Below, piece by piece: positions 13,401 through 27,800 of a stretch of DNA of 64,000 bases. The notes under the pieces were generated by a model, which saw nothing but the letters and a program-made list of their open reading frames with translations, searched no databases and was not told where the DNA came from. Location: positions 1,488,001-1,552,000 of the forward strand of contig OZ218961.1 in NCBI GenBank assembly GCA_965112735.1. The letters are read 5' to 3'. This stretch comes from Phaeosaccion multiseriatum. Its lineage: Eukaryota; Ochrophyta, other classes. Made by a program: the position numbers and the translations under genes. Each line of letters opens with the position of its first letter. The first letter of the stretch is position 1.

Positions 13401-16400
13401 AGGGAGGGAGGGAGGGAGGGAGGGAGGGAGGGAGGGAGGGAGGGAGGGAGGGAGGGAGGGAGGAAGGGAGGGACTGAGTGGCGAGTGGCGAGGGAGAGAC
13501 CATAGGCAAGGCAGGGTAAGGTAGGGCAGGGCACGACGGGGGTAAAGTAGAGTAGAGGAGTTGGTGATACAGACCAGGGCAGGGAGAGCAGGGGGGTGGA
13601 CACGTGTCAGGTGGAATAATTGGCAAAGGGAGCAAGCGTCTTGGCCGTTCCCCTGACCCTGCCCTCCCTCCCTCCCTCCCTCCCTCCCCGGCTCCCTCCT
13701 CCTCCCGCTCCTCCTCCCTCAAAAAAGCCTCATGCGGTGCGTGGGCCTGCTTCGACGAGTTCAACCGCATCAACATTGAAGTGCTCTCCGTCATCGGACA
13801 ACAGATCGCCACCATCCAACTGGCACTCAAAGCAGGAGACACCACGCTGCATTTCGAAGACTCCAACATTAGCGTTCGGCCCGGGTTTGGCGTGTTCATC
13901 ACCATGAATCCGGGCTATGCCGGGCGATCTGACTTGCCCGACTCACTCAAGGCTCTATTTAGACCTGTGGCCATGATGGTGCCTGACTATGCCCTCATTG
14001 GAGAGATCATGTTCTTTGCCTACGGGTTTGGAGACGCCAAGGCTCTTGGAGCCAAGGTGAGGGAGGGTGGGGTTGAGGGGGGGGGGGGGGGGGAAGGGGG
14101 AGGGGTGTGGGGGAGGGAGAGCAGGGAGGACTCTGGAATGACTGACTCTGAGAATAGTCCATGGGTCGATCCCCCCCCTGCCCCTCCTCCTCTCATCCCC
14201 TCCTTGCTCCCTCTGCCCCCCCCCCTCTTCCTCCTCTCCCCCCTCTCCCCTCTCCCTCCCTCCCTCTTTCTTTCCCCTCCCCCCATCTTCCTCCTCCCCC
14301 TGCTCCCCTCCCCCCCCCTCCCTCCTCCTCCCCACTCACAGATGGTGACGACCTTCAAGCTGTGCTCTGAGCAGCTCTCCGCCCAGCCTCACTACGACTA
14401 CGGAATGCGTGCAGTCAAGACCGTCATCACCGCCGCCGGAAACCTCAAGCGAGCAGAGCCCAACGCCGACGAGATGGTGGGTCAATCCTCCTCCTCCTCC
14501 TCCTCCTCCTCCTCCTCCTCCTCCTCCTCCTCCTCCAACTCCTCCTCCTCCTCCTCCTCCTCCTCCTCCTCCTCTGCTCCTCCTCCTCCTGCTCCTCCTC
14601 CTCCTCCTCCTCCTCCTCCTCCGCCTTCAATGAAATGAAATGAATTGAATGAATTGCTGAACCAACCAACTGTCCACACACCAAACCAACCAACCACCCA
14701 ACCAACCAATATCTGTACCCAGAAAGACATGCTACACACAGAGATTGACTGACACTCTAACGCCAACCCATGGCATCCCATCACATCCCATTCAACTGAA
14801 AATGTAACACAACAACACTATAACAACACCACAACAACACCGCAACAACAACACGCCTACGACACAGGTGCTGCTGCTGCGGGCTCTTCAGGACGTGAAC
14901 TTCCCAAAGTTCCTGGAGATGGACTTGCCCCTGTTCGAGGGCATCATCTCCGACCTCTTCCCGGGCAAGAGCAGGCCTGTCCTGGACTATGGAGAGTTCA
15001 CCAGGGTAAGTCAGTGGGAAGGTGCTATGTAAGGCTTATGTAAGGCTTATGTATGGCTTATGGGAAGGTTGCGTAAGGATCATGACGAGTTCAACAGAGC
15101 CTGAGGGTGTGGGGGTGTAGACGGTGTCGGGGGCATGCGAGAGCCCTGGCGAGGGCCTTGGACTGATCATCAGAGTTGGGGAGATGCATGCTTGAGGATT
15201 GACGATGCCCTACCCGCTCTGCCAGGCCAAAGCACGGCTCTCACCCCTTGGTGCTGCCCTCTCCCTCCCGTCCCTCCCTCCCTGCCTTCCCTCCCTCCCT
15301 CTGTATCACCAACAGGTCATGAAGTTGTCCCTGCAAGACGCGGGCCTCCAGCCGCACTCCTTCTTCACCACCAAGGTGCGCTCATTCAATGACTTAAAAC
15401 ACACTAACAGCACTCATTCAATGACTCATTGATGTACAACACACTTCCTTGACTTACTGCAACCAACAGATTATCCAGCTGTACGAGATGATCGTAGTGC
15501 GGCACGGGCTCATGCTCGTAGGACCAACAGGGGGTGGCAAGAGCTCCAACCTCCTCGCGCTGAAGGACACACTCACCAGGCTCAAGGGACTTGGGGTGGA
15601 GGGGTTCGGATACGAAAAGGTACGCGCGTGTGTGTGTGCGTGTGTGTGTGCGTGTGTGCGTGTGTGTGCGTGTGTGTGCGTGTGTGTGTGCGTGTGTGGG
15701 TGTGTGTGTGCGTGTGTGTGTGCGTGTGTGTGCGATGTGTGGGGTGGGGTAGGGGTTGTTGGTGTAGTGTACAATCAACCACAAGAGGCTGTGAGGTGTG
15801 TGTGGGCTGCCCCACTGCCCCACTACAACCATTGACACTCTTCATTAACTTTGCCTATACTACACCATTCGCTGACTTACTGACTTGCAACAGGTGGTGA
15901 CGTACCAGCTCAACCCCAAGAGCATCACAATGGGGCAGATGTACGGAGAGTTCGACGCCAACACGCACGAGTGGCAGGTGGGTGCCTGCCTGCCCTCCCT
16001 TCCCGTATGCCTGCCTATGATTGCTTCTTTCCCTTCTGCCTCTACTTGCTCTCTCCTGTCTCACCGTTATGCCTCTACTTGCCTCTCTCCTCTCTCTCAC
16101 CTTTCTCTCTTTTTTCTCTCCCCGTTCTCTCTTTCTCCCTCGCCCTTCTCTCCCTCTCCCTCTCCCCCTCTCTCTTTCTCATTGCTCTCATATAATTCTC
16201 TCTCTCCCTTTCTCTCCCTCCCTCCCTCTCAGGACGGCATAATGTCAACAATGTACAGACTGGCCTCCTCGAGCCCCACCAAGGACCGCAAGTGGGTGTT
16301 GTTTGATGGGCCTGTCGACGCCATTTGGATCGAGAACATGAACACGGTAAGGCAAGGGTAAGGTGGGGGTGCGGGCGGGGATGCTACCCACCCACTGACA

Positions 16401-19400
16401 CACACACAAACATACGCATACACAGGCAGACACACACAACTGCATACGCATACACAGACAGACACACACACAAACATACGCACACACAGACACACACATA
16501 CATACGCACACACAGGCAGACACACACACATGCATACGCACACACAGACACACACACATACATACGCACATACAGGCAGACACACACACACACATACTCA
16601 CTCTCATACACACACCCACCTGCTGTGTCACCAACGTATGTGTCACCAACATATGTGTTACCAACTTGTGTATTATGTAATGTAGGTGCTGGACGACAAC
16701 AAGAAGCTCTGCCTCAACTCCGGTGAAATCATCAAGATGAGCCCCGAGATGACCATGATGTTCGAGGTAAGTCAATGAATGATTGGTACAGAGTCAGTCA
16801 ATGAATGAGACGAGCCCGAGGTGACCGTGAGCCCTCAACAGGTAGAGGACCTGAGAGTCTGTCTGTGGCCTCCCCATACGCCTCTAACTACCCTCCCTCC
16901 CTCTCCCTCTCTCCCTTCCCATGCGCTTCCAACTGCTGTATCACCAACTGCTCAACCCATCAGGTGGAGGACCTGGCTGTGGCCTCCCCTGCCACCGTGA
17001 GCAGAGTGGGTATAATCTACATGGAGCCCAAGGGGCTGGGGCTGGACGTCCTCTTTCAGTCTTGGCTGGACAACCTGCCTGTGGCACTGACCACCAGGGG
17101 GGGAGGGGAGGGAGGGGCCAAGGGGAACAGCATTGCGCTTGTGAGCACGCAACTGAGTATGCTGCTGGACATCTATCTCGGGCCTGCCCTGTCCTTCTTG
17201 AGGCAAAATATGAAGGAGATGGTACCCACGCAGGTGAGAGAGAGGGAGGGGGGGAGAGGGGAGCGGGCTAGGGGGAGGTAGGGAGGGGGAGTGGAGTGGA
17301 AGGGAGGGGAGGGGAGGGGGGTGGAGGGAGGGAGGGGGAGTGGAGTGGAGGGGAGGGGAGGGGGGAGGAAGGGAGAAAATGCTCCCGGCTGAGGAAAGGA
17401 GACGCATCATGCAATCACAAGCAGCACCCCCTCACAACACCCCCTAACAACACCCGCAGTAACCACGCACGCACGCACTCACTCACTCACCCACACGCAC
17501 ACACGCACACGCACACACGCACACACACCCACACACGCACGCACAGGACAACAACCTTGCTCAGTCTCTGATGCGCGTGCTCGACTGCTTCCTCGAGCCC
17601 TACCATGAGGTGGAGGGGAGGCCCGGCCCTGACGCCAAGGCCGTGCAGAAGCTCCAGCACAACATCGAGGCCATCTTCCTCTTCACGCTCGTGTGGAGTG
17701 TCGGATGCACCTGCGACGACTTGGGACGCAAGAAGTGAGTAAGGGGTAGAGGGGTGGACGGGTGGACGGGTGGAGGGGGATGCGCTCTGGCTCTCTTCTC
17801 TATTACTTTCTGTTTCTTTTGCTGTTCATCTCTTTGTCGCTCTAACTCTCTCTCTCCCTCCCTCCCTCCCTCCCCACCTCCCTCCCCCTTTTCTCTCCCC
17901 CCCCCCCTCTCCCCCGTCCACCCCCGCACTCCCTCTCCCCTCTCCCAGATTCGACCACTGGCTCCGCTTCGAGATCACCGCTAACGCCACTCACTGGCCC
18001 TTCCCCCCCGAGCTGTCGGTATATGACTACGTGTTCGATGCCGAGAAGGTATGTCGAGGGTATCGACGCAGTATGTCGAATGTATCGATATAGTAGGTCG
18101 AAGGTATCGATGTACTATATGGACCAAGGCCACACCACACTGGGACTAACACTTCCACTCCCGCTCACACTCACACTCAGACTCACACTCTCACGCACAC
18201 TCACACTCATACTCACACTCACACTCACACACACACACTCACACTCACACTCATACTCACACTCACACTCACACTCACACTCACACTCACACTCACCTCA
18301 CACTCACCTCACACTCACACACACACTCACACTCACACTCACACTCACACTCACCTCACACTCACACTCACACTCACACTCACACTCACACTCACACTCA
18401 CACTCACACTCAGACTCGCACTCACCTCACACTCACACTCACTCTCACACTCACACTCACACTCACACTCACACTCACACTCACACGCACACTCACACTC
18501 ACACTCACACTCACACTCACACTCACACTCACACTCACACTCACACTCACACTCACACTCGCACTCACCTCACACTCACACTCACTCTCACACTCACACT
18601 CACTCTCACACTCACACTCACACTCACACTCACACTCACACTCACACGCACACTCACACTCACCTCACACTCACACTCACTCTCACACTCACACTCACAC
18701 TCACACACACACTCACACACACACACACACTCACACACACACTCACACTCACCTCACACTCACACACACACACTCACCTCACACCCACCCACACACTCAC
18801 ACTCACACACACACTCACACTCACACTCACACTCACACACACACTCACACACACACTCACACTCTCACACACACTCACACTCACACACACACTCACACAC
18901 ACACTCACACTCACCTCACACTCTCTCACACACACACACTCACCTCACACACACACACACACTCACACTCACACACACACTCACACTCACACACACACTC
19001 ACACACACACTCACACTCACACTCACACTCACCTCACACTCACACTCACACTCACACACACACTCACACTCACACTCACCTCACACTCACCTCACACTCA
19101 CACACACACACACACTCACACTCACACTCACACTCACCTCACACTCACACTCACTCACACTCACACTCACACTCACACTCACACTCACACTCACACTCAC
19201 ACGCACACTCACACTCACCTCACACTCACACTCACACTCACACTCACACTCACACTCGCACTCGCACTCACCTCACACTCACCTCACACTCACACTCACA
19301 CACACACTCACCTCACACCCACACACTCACACTCAGACTCCCCTTCCTCCTCCCCTGTGCATGTGCAGGGCGACAAGAACGGCGAGTGGGTCAAGTGGAT

Positions 19401-22400
19401 GGACACCAATGCGCCCTTCGCTGTGGACCCCAAGGTCAGTCAGTCAGTGAGGGCAAACGTTCGACATCGTATTCGATATCGCACTTGATATCGCACTCGA
19501 TACCATCGATAGCTGAATTGGTGTTGGGGGTGGATATGAAGGCATATTAACTGGAACTGCAAGTGCAAATGCAGCCACACCTCTGCTCTACTCTGCCCCT
19601 CCCCCTACTGGGGCCCACTCACTCACCCACTCCCTCACTCACTCACTCATTCACTCACTCAGTCACCCACTCACCCACCCACTCACTCACTCACGCACTC
19701 TCTCAGTCCCTCACTCCCTTTCTCACTCAGTCCGTCACTCCCTCACTCACTCAGTCCGTCACTCCCTCACTCACTCACTCACCCCCTCACTCACTCACGC
19801 ACTCTCTCACTCCCTCACTCCCTCTCTCACTCACTCCGTCACTCCCTCACTCACTCAGTCCCTCACTCACTCACTCACTCACCCACTCATTCACTCATCC
19901 ACCCACTCATTCATCCACTCACCCACCCATTCGCTCACTCCCTCGCTCACTCCCTCACCCACTCCCTCCCTCACTCACCCACTCACTCACTCATCTTGTC
20001 CGTTCCTCAGGTGGCGTTCAACGAGGTGGTGGTGCCGACGGTTGACTCGGTGCGCAACACCTTCCTGCTGGACCTCCTCCTCAGGCACGACAAGCACGTG
20101 CTCATGTGCGGCCCCACAGGCACAGGTAAGTCAATGGGTGTGTCTCACCACCCTGTATATATACACACACATATATATATAATATACATATATATATATA
20201 TATATGTGTGTGTGTGTTATGTATATTTGTGTGTGTGATAAAGAGAGGCCGCTTGTGAGTTGCCTTTCTGCCCCGATATGCTTCATGTCTTCTTCCCAGG
20301 TCTGCCTGTCTGCCTGTCTTTCTGTTAACCCTTCCATCTTCCTTGCCTTCCCTCCCCTCCCCTCCCCTCTCCTCCCCTCCCCCCCCCGACCCCCAGGCAA
20401 AACCATCAACATCTCCCAGTACCTCACCGGACAGACGTCCGTGGGAGGCCGCACCATCGACAGCTCCATGGTGCCCTTCACTATCACCTTCTCTGCTCAG
20501 ACGAGCGCCAACATGACGCAGGACATGCTTGACGCAAAGATGGAGAAGAGGAGGAAGGGTGTGTTCGGGCCTGCTAGTGGCAAGCAGTTTGTCGTCCATG
20601 TAGACGACCTCAACATGCCGAAACAAGGTCAGTAGAGTAGAAAGGAAGGGTACTAAGTCAGTGGGTAGGAAGGGAAGTAAGTCAATGGGTGGGAAAGGTA
20701 GTAAGGGGGTTGGGTGGCAGTGTATGGCAGCATGGCAGAGGGTGGACCGGCGCTGAATTAGGCATGTCGCCACGCATTGGACCTCACTCACACACACACA
20801 CACACACTCACGCACACACACACACATAACAAAACAAAAACACCCCCCCTCACACACTCTCTCTCACACACCCACAGAGACGTACGGAGCTCAGCCGCCC
20901 CTAGAGCTGCTGCGGCAGTGGTTTGACCAAAACGGCTGGTACGATCGGAAGGAGCTCACCTTCCGCCGCATCATAGACCTCACCATGGTGTGCAGCATGG
21001 GACCGCCGGGGGGGGGCAGGCAGCATATCACAGGGCGCTTCGTGAGGCACTTTAACGTGATTGGGTACAACAACATGAGTGATGGAGATAAGAGCACCAT
21101 CTTCACCGCCATTCTTGACGCCTTCTTGGGAAATGGCTTCGACAACAGCTGCCAGCGGCTCAGGTGCGTGAGGCGCGGATGGGAGGGAACAGGCACAGCG
21201 CGTGCGTGAGACGCTTCGACAGACCCGTTTATCTTATCGCATCATTCTTTCCCTTCTCCTCCCTCCTTCTCTCTCCTTCCCCGTCCCTCCTCTCTCTCTC
21301 CTTCCCCTTCCCTCCTTCCCTCCTTCCCTCCTTCCCTCCTTCTCTCTCTCTCCCTCCCTCCCCTCCCTCCCTCCCCCACTCCCCTCCCTCCCTCTTAGCT
21401 CGTCCATCGTGGCTGCCACCCTTGAGGTGTACAACACCATCGCGGAGGAGTTGTTGCCCACACCCTCCAAATGCCATTACACATTCAACCTCCGTGACCT
21501 CGCCAAGGTATCGAACCACTGCCACGAGTCGCTTTGGTTTGAGGGTTTGGTAGCGAACCACTGAGTCACTGAGTCGCTTTGGTTTGAGGGTCTGGGATCT
21601 CGCTGTCCGCATCGATGTCCACTAGAGACTCAATCATTGACTATTGACGACGTACATATGTACTAACGGGATGTTTCTTGACACAGGAATGAGTGACTTA
21701 AGACTGACCACCGTGCCGTCTTCCTCCCACTAACTCACTGACTTATTGTCGAATGACATACAGGTGTTCCAGGGCCTCCTGATGAGCAGCCCGAAGCTCG
21801 TGCAGACCCCCCAGCAGCTTGTGCGGCTCTGGGTGCACGAGGGGAAGCGGGTGTTCGAGGACCGATTGGTGACGGCCGACGACCACGCCTGGTATATGAA
21901 GATGGTCAGGCGCATCGTGGAGGGGGAGAGGTTCAACATGAAGTGGGACGAGGTAAGGAGGCATGAGGAAGGGGTCACAGGGTTGTTGCTGCTGCTGTTG
22001 TGGTGGTGTTGGTGTGTTGTTGTTGTGTTGTTGTTGTTTGGGTCCTTTTTTTGCTTTGTTGCCTATCGTCTGCTGCTTGCGCGCTCTCATGCCCAGTGAT
22101 CAAAGCTCATACACACACACATTAACACACACACACATACACACACATACGCACACACACACATACGCACACGCATATATGTATATATATCCCTATAGGT
22201 GGTTCCTCCCTCGAGTGGGCGCCTCATCTTCGGGGATTACATGGTGCCGGGGGCAGATCCGGCCCTGTACGACGAGGTAAGAGGGGACAGTTTCAGCTTC
22301 AGCTCAGACCACTGTCAGTTTCAATTTACAGGCCCTCACGACCCGATAAAACTGAGTGACACCGATCAACGACACTCTCTCACTCTGTCTGTCTGCCTAT

Positions 22401-23599
22401 CCGTCTGCCCACCTCTCTCTCTATCCCATCAACATATCTACCTATCCATCCCATCAATCTCTCTTACCTGCCCATATGCCTGTCTCTGTCTCTGCCTCTC
22501 ACTTACTCACAGGTGAGCGACATGGACAAGCTCAAGTCCCGCGTGGATGAGTACCTCTCTGACCACAACGCCGAGAGCAAGACGCCCATGCCCCTCGTCA
22601 TGTTCCTCGATGCCATCGAGCACGTCAGCAGAGTGGCCAGAGTACTCCGGCAGCCCCTAGGCAACGCCTTGCTGCTCGGGGTGGGCGGCAGCGGAAGGCA
22701 GTCCATGACCAAGCTCGCCACGTACATGGCCGGCTTTGACCTCTTCCAGGTGTGGAGGGGGTGGGTGGGTGGGTGGGTGGGTGGGTGGGTGGGTGGATGC
22801 GGGGGTTGCTGCTTACTTAAGCGCTCACTTAAGCGCTGGTCCGTCCGCTGCCATGGCACCATCCACCCCCTCTGCGCTCCCCACTGCCATCTCATCCCCC
22901 TCCCTGTTCCCCTCTCCCCCTCTCCCTCTCCCCCTCCCCCTCCCCCTCCCCCTCCTTCTTCCTCCTCCGCTGCCATCCCATCCCATCCATCTCCACCTCT
23001 CGCTCCCTCCCCCTCTCTGCCCCTCTCCTCCCTCCACTGCCATCCCTCTCCCCGGTTCCGTCCCAGGTGGAGATCTCCAAAGGCTACGGGGTGGCGGACT
23101 GGAGGGAGGATGTCAAGAAGTGCTTGCTCAACGCTGGGGTCAAGGGCCGGCCTACTACCTTCCTCTTCTCCGACGTTCAGGTATTGTTGGCGTGTGTCGA
23201 TGTCCTGAATGTGGTATCACTGTCGATGTCGAGGTCCACAAACTGAGACTGAAGAACTGAACCTGACGATACGTTGTCGCTGCAACACAGTCATTCACTT
23301 GACATTTGACTCACACGCATGACATCACTTGACATTCACTTTGGCACAACTCACAGGTGATCGACGACGTGATGCTCGAGGACATCAACAACGTGCTCAA
23401 CGCCGGAGATGTTCCCAATCTGTACCTGCCGGAGGACATGGAAGCAATCATGCAGGCGTGCAGAGCGGATTGCACCAAGAGGCGCATACCGCCCACCAAA
23501 CTCAACATCTTCTCGCAGGTGTCTTGGTGGGAGGGAGGAGTTGGGGGGGGTTGGTTGGTTGGTTGGTTGGTTGGTTGGTTGGTTGGTTGGGTGGGTGGG

Positions 23600-23630
<31 letters not shown>

Positions 23631-24782
23631 TTGGTTGGTTGGTTGGTTGGGTGGTTGGGTGGGTGGTTGGGTGGGTGGGTGGGTGGGTGGTTGGTTGGTT
23701 GGTTTGCTGGTTGGTTGGTTGGTTTGCTGGTTGGTTGGTTGGTCGGTTGGTTGGTTGGGTGGTTGGGTGGTTGGGTGGTTCTTGCTGGATGAGGTGCGTG
23801 GCTCGCTACCCTTTCACTGACTGGCGGTGTTTATCTTCGTCTCTTCTTGTCTCTTCTTATCTCTCCCTCTCTCCCTCACCCCCTTGTCAGTTCACCGTTA
23901 CTAACCAAGTCTCTCCCTCCCTCTGCAGTACATCAACCGGGTCCGCTCGAACATCCACATGGTGATCTGCATGTCGCCAATTGGAGATGCCTTCAGAGAC
24001 CGCCTGCGCATGTTTCCCTCCTTGGTGAACTGCTGCACCATCGATTGGTTCACAGAGTGGCCGGCAGAGGCCCTGCAGGTGAGTGAGTGAGGGAGGGAGT
24101 GAGAGAGTGAGGAAGTGAGGGAGTGAGTGAGTGAGTGAGTGAGGGAGGGAGGGAGTTAGTGAGGGAGTGAGTGAGTAAGTGAGTGAGTAAGTGAGTGAGT
24201 GAGTGAGTGAGTGAGTAAGTGAGTGAGTGAGGGAGTGAGTGAGTGAGGGAGTGAGTGCGTGTGTTTTCCCACTGGAGAGCTGTGACAGGTACACAGTGGT
24301 GCGCATGTTTAAAAGTAAGTCGCGCTCTATCGCTGACTGGCACCCCACTCCTACCCCTCCCTCCATCTCCTCCCCTCTCTGCCTCCCTCTCCCTCCCTCC
24401 CACCAAACCAACAGGGGGTGGCGAACTCCTTCATGACAGAGTACGACCTTGGCTTGGGCGAGCACACCGAAGGAGTCGTGGCCATGTTCCGTGTGATCCA
24501 TCAGAGCGTACAAGAGGCGTCAGCGGAGTACTTTGACGTACTGAGGCGGCAGGTGTGGGTAACGCCCACTTCCTATCTCGAGCTGCTGTCCTCCTTTAGG
24601 AAGCTGCTGGGCTTGAAGCGGACGGAGGTGGAGCGCAAGAGGGGCAGGCTGCAGGTGAGGGAAGGAAAGGTTGGGGCGGTGACGGAGAGAGGGAGGGAGG
24701 GAGGGAGGGAGGGAGGGAGGAGGAATGCGGGGAGTGGAGAGTGGGGGCTGTCTGCCTGTCTGCCTGTCTGCCTGCCTGTCTA

Positions 24783-24816
<34 letters not shown>

Positions 24817-24850
24817 TACCTGTCTGCCTGCCTGCCTGCCTGCCTGTCTA

Positions 24851-24894
<44 letters not shown>

Positions 24895-27800
24895 CCGGCC
24901 TGTCTGTCTGTCTGTCAGCCTGCGATGATCTCCTGTGTTGACGGGCCTGTCTGCTCGTGCGCCTGCCTGCATGCCCATATGCCTGTGTTGATGTGCCTGC
25001 CTGCCTGTTGTCCATATGCCTGTGCTGATGTACCTGCGTCCCTGCACGCCTGCCTCCCCATATGCCTGGCTCTAGGTGGGGCTGGACAAGCTGTCGGCTG
25101 CCAAGGAGGTGGTGAGCAGCCTGCAGGAAGAGCTCACAGTGCTGCAGCCCCAGCTCGTGGTGACCATGAGGGAGGTGGAGGAGATGATGGTACAAATCAA
25201 CCTCGACAAGGAGGAGGCGGAGGAAGTGCGGGTCAAGGTGGAGGCGGAGGAGACAAAGGCCAACGAAAAGGCCGCCGCCACAAAGACCATCGCAGACGAT
25301 GCTCAGCGAGACCTCGACGAGGCCATTCCTGCCCTCGAGGCGGCGGTGGCGTGTCTAAACTCGCTCAAAAAGGGCGACATTGACGAAGTGAAGAGCCTCA
25401 AGACGCCCCCCAAGGGCGTGAAGCTCACGATGGAGGTGTGCTGCCACATGTTTGAGATCAAGCCGAATAAGGTCAAGGACCCGGAGTCCGGCAAGAAGGT
25501 GAGGAGGGGAGAGGAGGGGAGAGGAGGGGAGGGGAGGGGGGGAAGGGGTAGAGGAGAGCAGTTCGGGTTTCAGTTCAGTGTTTGGTGCATTGGACCCCCG
25601 ATGTATCTCACTCTCGCTTCAGAGCCAAACTCAGCGTCAAGCTGCCGGAAAGGCGAGGGCAAGCCGCTAGTTGCTACTTTGTGGGCAAAGCTATCGTACC
25701 CGATATCTCTCCTTTTGGGTACTCGATCTGCTCACCTGAAACTGGAACTGCAATGGCAACTCCTTCTGTCTGTCCTCACAAGGTGGATGACTATTGGGAG
25801 CCTGCCAAGAAGCAGCTGCTGATGGACAGCAAGGGCTTCATGGACTCTCTGGTCAAGTTCGATAAGGACCACATCCCGGACAGGGTTATCAAGAAGGTAA
25901 GGGGCTAGCATCAGTAGAGGGGAGATGTGAGGTGTCACTTCTGATGTCTTCGCTTGGTCTTGGAGAGAGGGGCTCTTCCCTCAGTGCTGATCAACTCATT
26001 CACCCCTCCCACCCGACTCGCCGGCCTCCTCCCTGCCTCCCTTCCTCCTTTCCTCGCTCACTCACCCACACCCTCACTCACCCACCCTCCTCTCCTCCCT
26101 CCCTCCCTCCCCTCCTCTCCCCTCCCCTCCCCTCCCCTCCCCTCCCCTCCCCTCCTTTCCTCGCTCGCTCACCCACACCCTCACTCACCCACCCTCCTCT
26201 CCTCCCTCCCTCCCCTCCTCTCCCCTCCCCTCCCCTCCCCTCCCTAGATCGAGCCCTTCATGGACAACGAGGATTTCACTCCCGCCTCAATCGAAAAGGC
26301 CTCGAAGGCGTGCACTGCCATCTGCATGTGGGCCTTGGCGATGCACAAGTACCACTTTGTTGCCTTAGGGGTGGCCCCCAAGAGGGCTGCGCTGGCAGAG
26401 GCGTCGGCCGAGTTGGAAGAGGTCATGATTCAGCTTAATGATGCTAAGGCGAGGCTGCAGGCTGTGCAGGACAAGCTGGGGGGGCTCGAGAAGGGGTGAG
26501 TCGGGGGGCGGGGTGGAAGGGGTGAGGAAGGAGGGGGAGACAAACAAACAAACACACAAACAAACAAACAAACACACAAACAAACAAACAAACAAACAAA
26601 CAAACACACAAACAAACAAACAAACAAACAAACAAACAAACACACAAACAAACAAACAAACAAGCAAACAAACAAACAAGCAAACAAACAAACAAACAAA
26701 CAAACAAACAAACAAACAAACAAGGGGAAGATAGAAGAAAGAGAGGGGGGAGAGGGGCGGACAAAGAGAGACGAGACGAGTGGACTGGAGAGAATGAGGA
26801 GAGAGACATACGTGTGTGCTTGTGGGGACCCCCATGCTTCTCACGCCCCTGCCCCTCCTCTCCCTCTCTCTCTCTATCCCTATCTCTCTCTCTTCTCTCT
26901 CTCTCTCTCTCCGTACCTCTCTCTTCCCCCCCCCCCACTCCCTCTTGCTTGCTCAGCTTCAACGACGCAGTGACCAAGAAGCAAGCCCTCGAGGACAAGG
27001 CCGCTCGCTGCAAGGTGCAGCTCGTCAACGCGGAGAAGCTCATCGGAGGCCTCGGGGGAGAGGAGGCACGTTGGAAGGAGACCGTCATCACCCTCACTGA
27101 GGCGTACACGCAGGTGAGGGAAGGAGGGAGGGAGGGAGGGAGGGAAGGAAGGAGGGAGGGAGGGAGGGAGGGAGGGAGGGAGGGAGGGAGGGAGGGAGGG
27201 AGGGAGGGAGGGAGGGAGGGAGGGAGGGAGGGAGGGAGGGAGGGAGGGAGGGAGGGAGGGAGGGAGGGAGGGAGGGAGGGAGGGAGGGAGGGAGGGAGGG
27301 AGGGAGGGAGGGAGGGAGGGAGGGAGGGAGGGAGGGAGGGAGGGAGGGAGGGAGGGAGGGAGGGAGGGAGGGAGGGAGGGAGGGAGGGAGGGCGGGAGGG
27401 AGGGGAGGGAGGGAGGGAGGGAGGGAGGGAGGGAGGGGAGGGAGGGAGGGAGGGAGGGAGGGAGGGAGGGAGGGAGGGAGGGTGAGAGGCAGTGATACGT
27501 CTGTGCGGAGCTGCTCTCCCTCTCCAGAGGAACCCAAGCAAGTTCTTCTCATCGGCATTGTGATACCTACTAAACTGAAAGTGAAACTGAAACACACCCT
27601 AAAACCGAAACTGAAACACACACCAGGTGGTGGGGGATGTGGTGGTGGCTGCAGGAACGGTGTCCTACCTCGGACCGTTCGTGGCGAGCTACCGCAACAG
27701 GCTTGAGCACACTTGGAGACAGGCGCTCGTCAAGGCGAACGTGCCGCACGCGGAGGGGACGGAGATGATCAAGACGTTAGTGGACCCTGTCAAGCTCAGG

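Larger units (their letters stand above)
19369..24654 (+). other. Dynein exons 38-49: AAA3, AAA4 and start of stalk (residues ~2289-2947)
   Basis: Exons: 19369-19434, 20011-20125, 20397-20627, 20878-21163, 21399-21507, 21764-21952, 22199-22276, 22513-22749, 23067-23180, 23357-23518, 23929-24078, 24415-24654. The AAA3 P-loop GPTGTGKT is split across the exon 39/40 junction and followed by 'VHVDDLNMP' and 'GPPGGGR'. AAA4 has GVGGSGRQS, the Arg-containing form usual in axonemal heavy chains, followed by 'FLFSDVQ' and '[15 protein letters not shown]'. Both accessory sites keep their nucleotide-binding motifs. Confidence 0.92.

Noticed and set aside
13097-13905. Long open frames of repeated Gly-Arg-Glu-Gly or Leu-Pro-Pro-Ser on both strands
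   Set aside because: They are translations of (GAGG)n arrays in a dynein intron flanked by good splice sites. The same applies to Thr-His, Val, Leu and Tyr-Ile-His frames over other microsatellites.
18140-19345. CRISPR-like or satellite array
   Set aside because: The units are 6-nt microsatellites without spacers, inside a eukaryotic intron.
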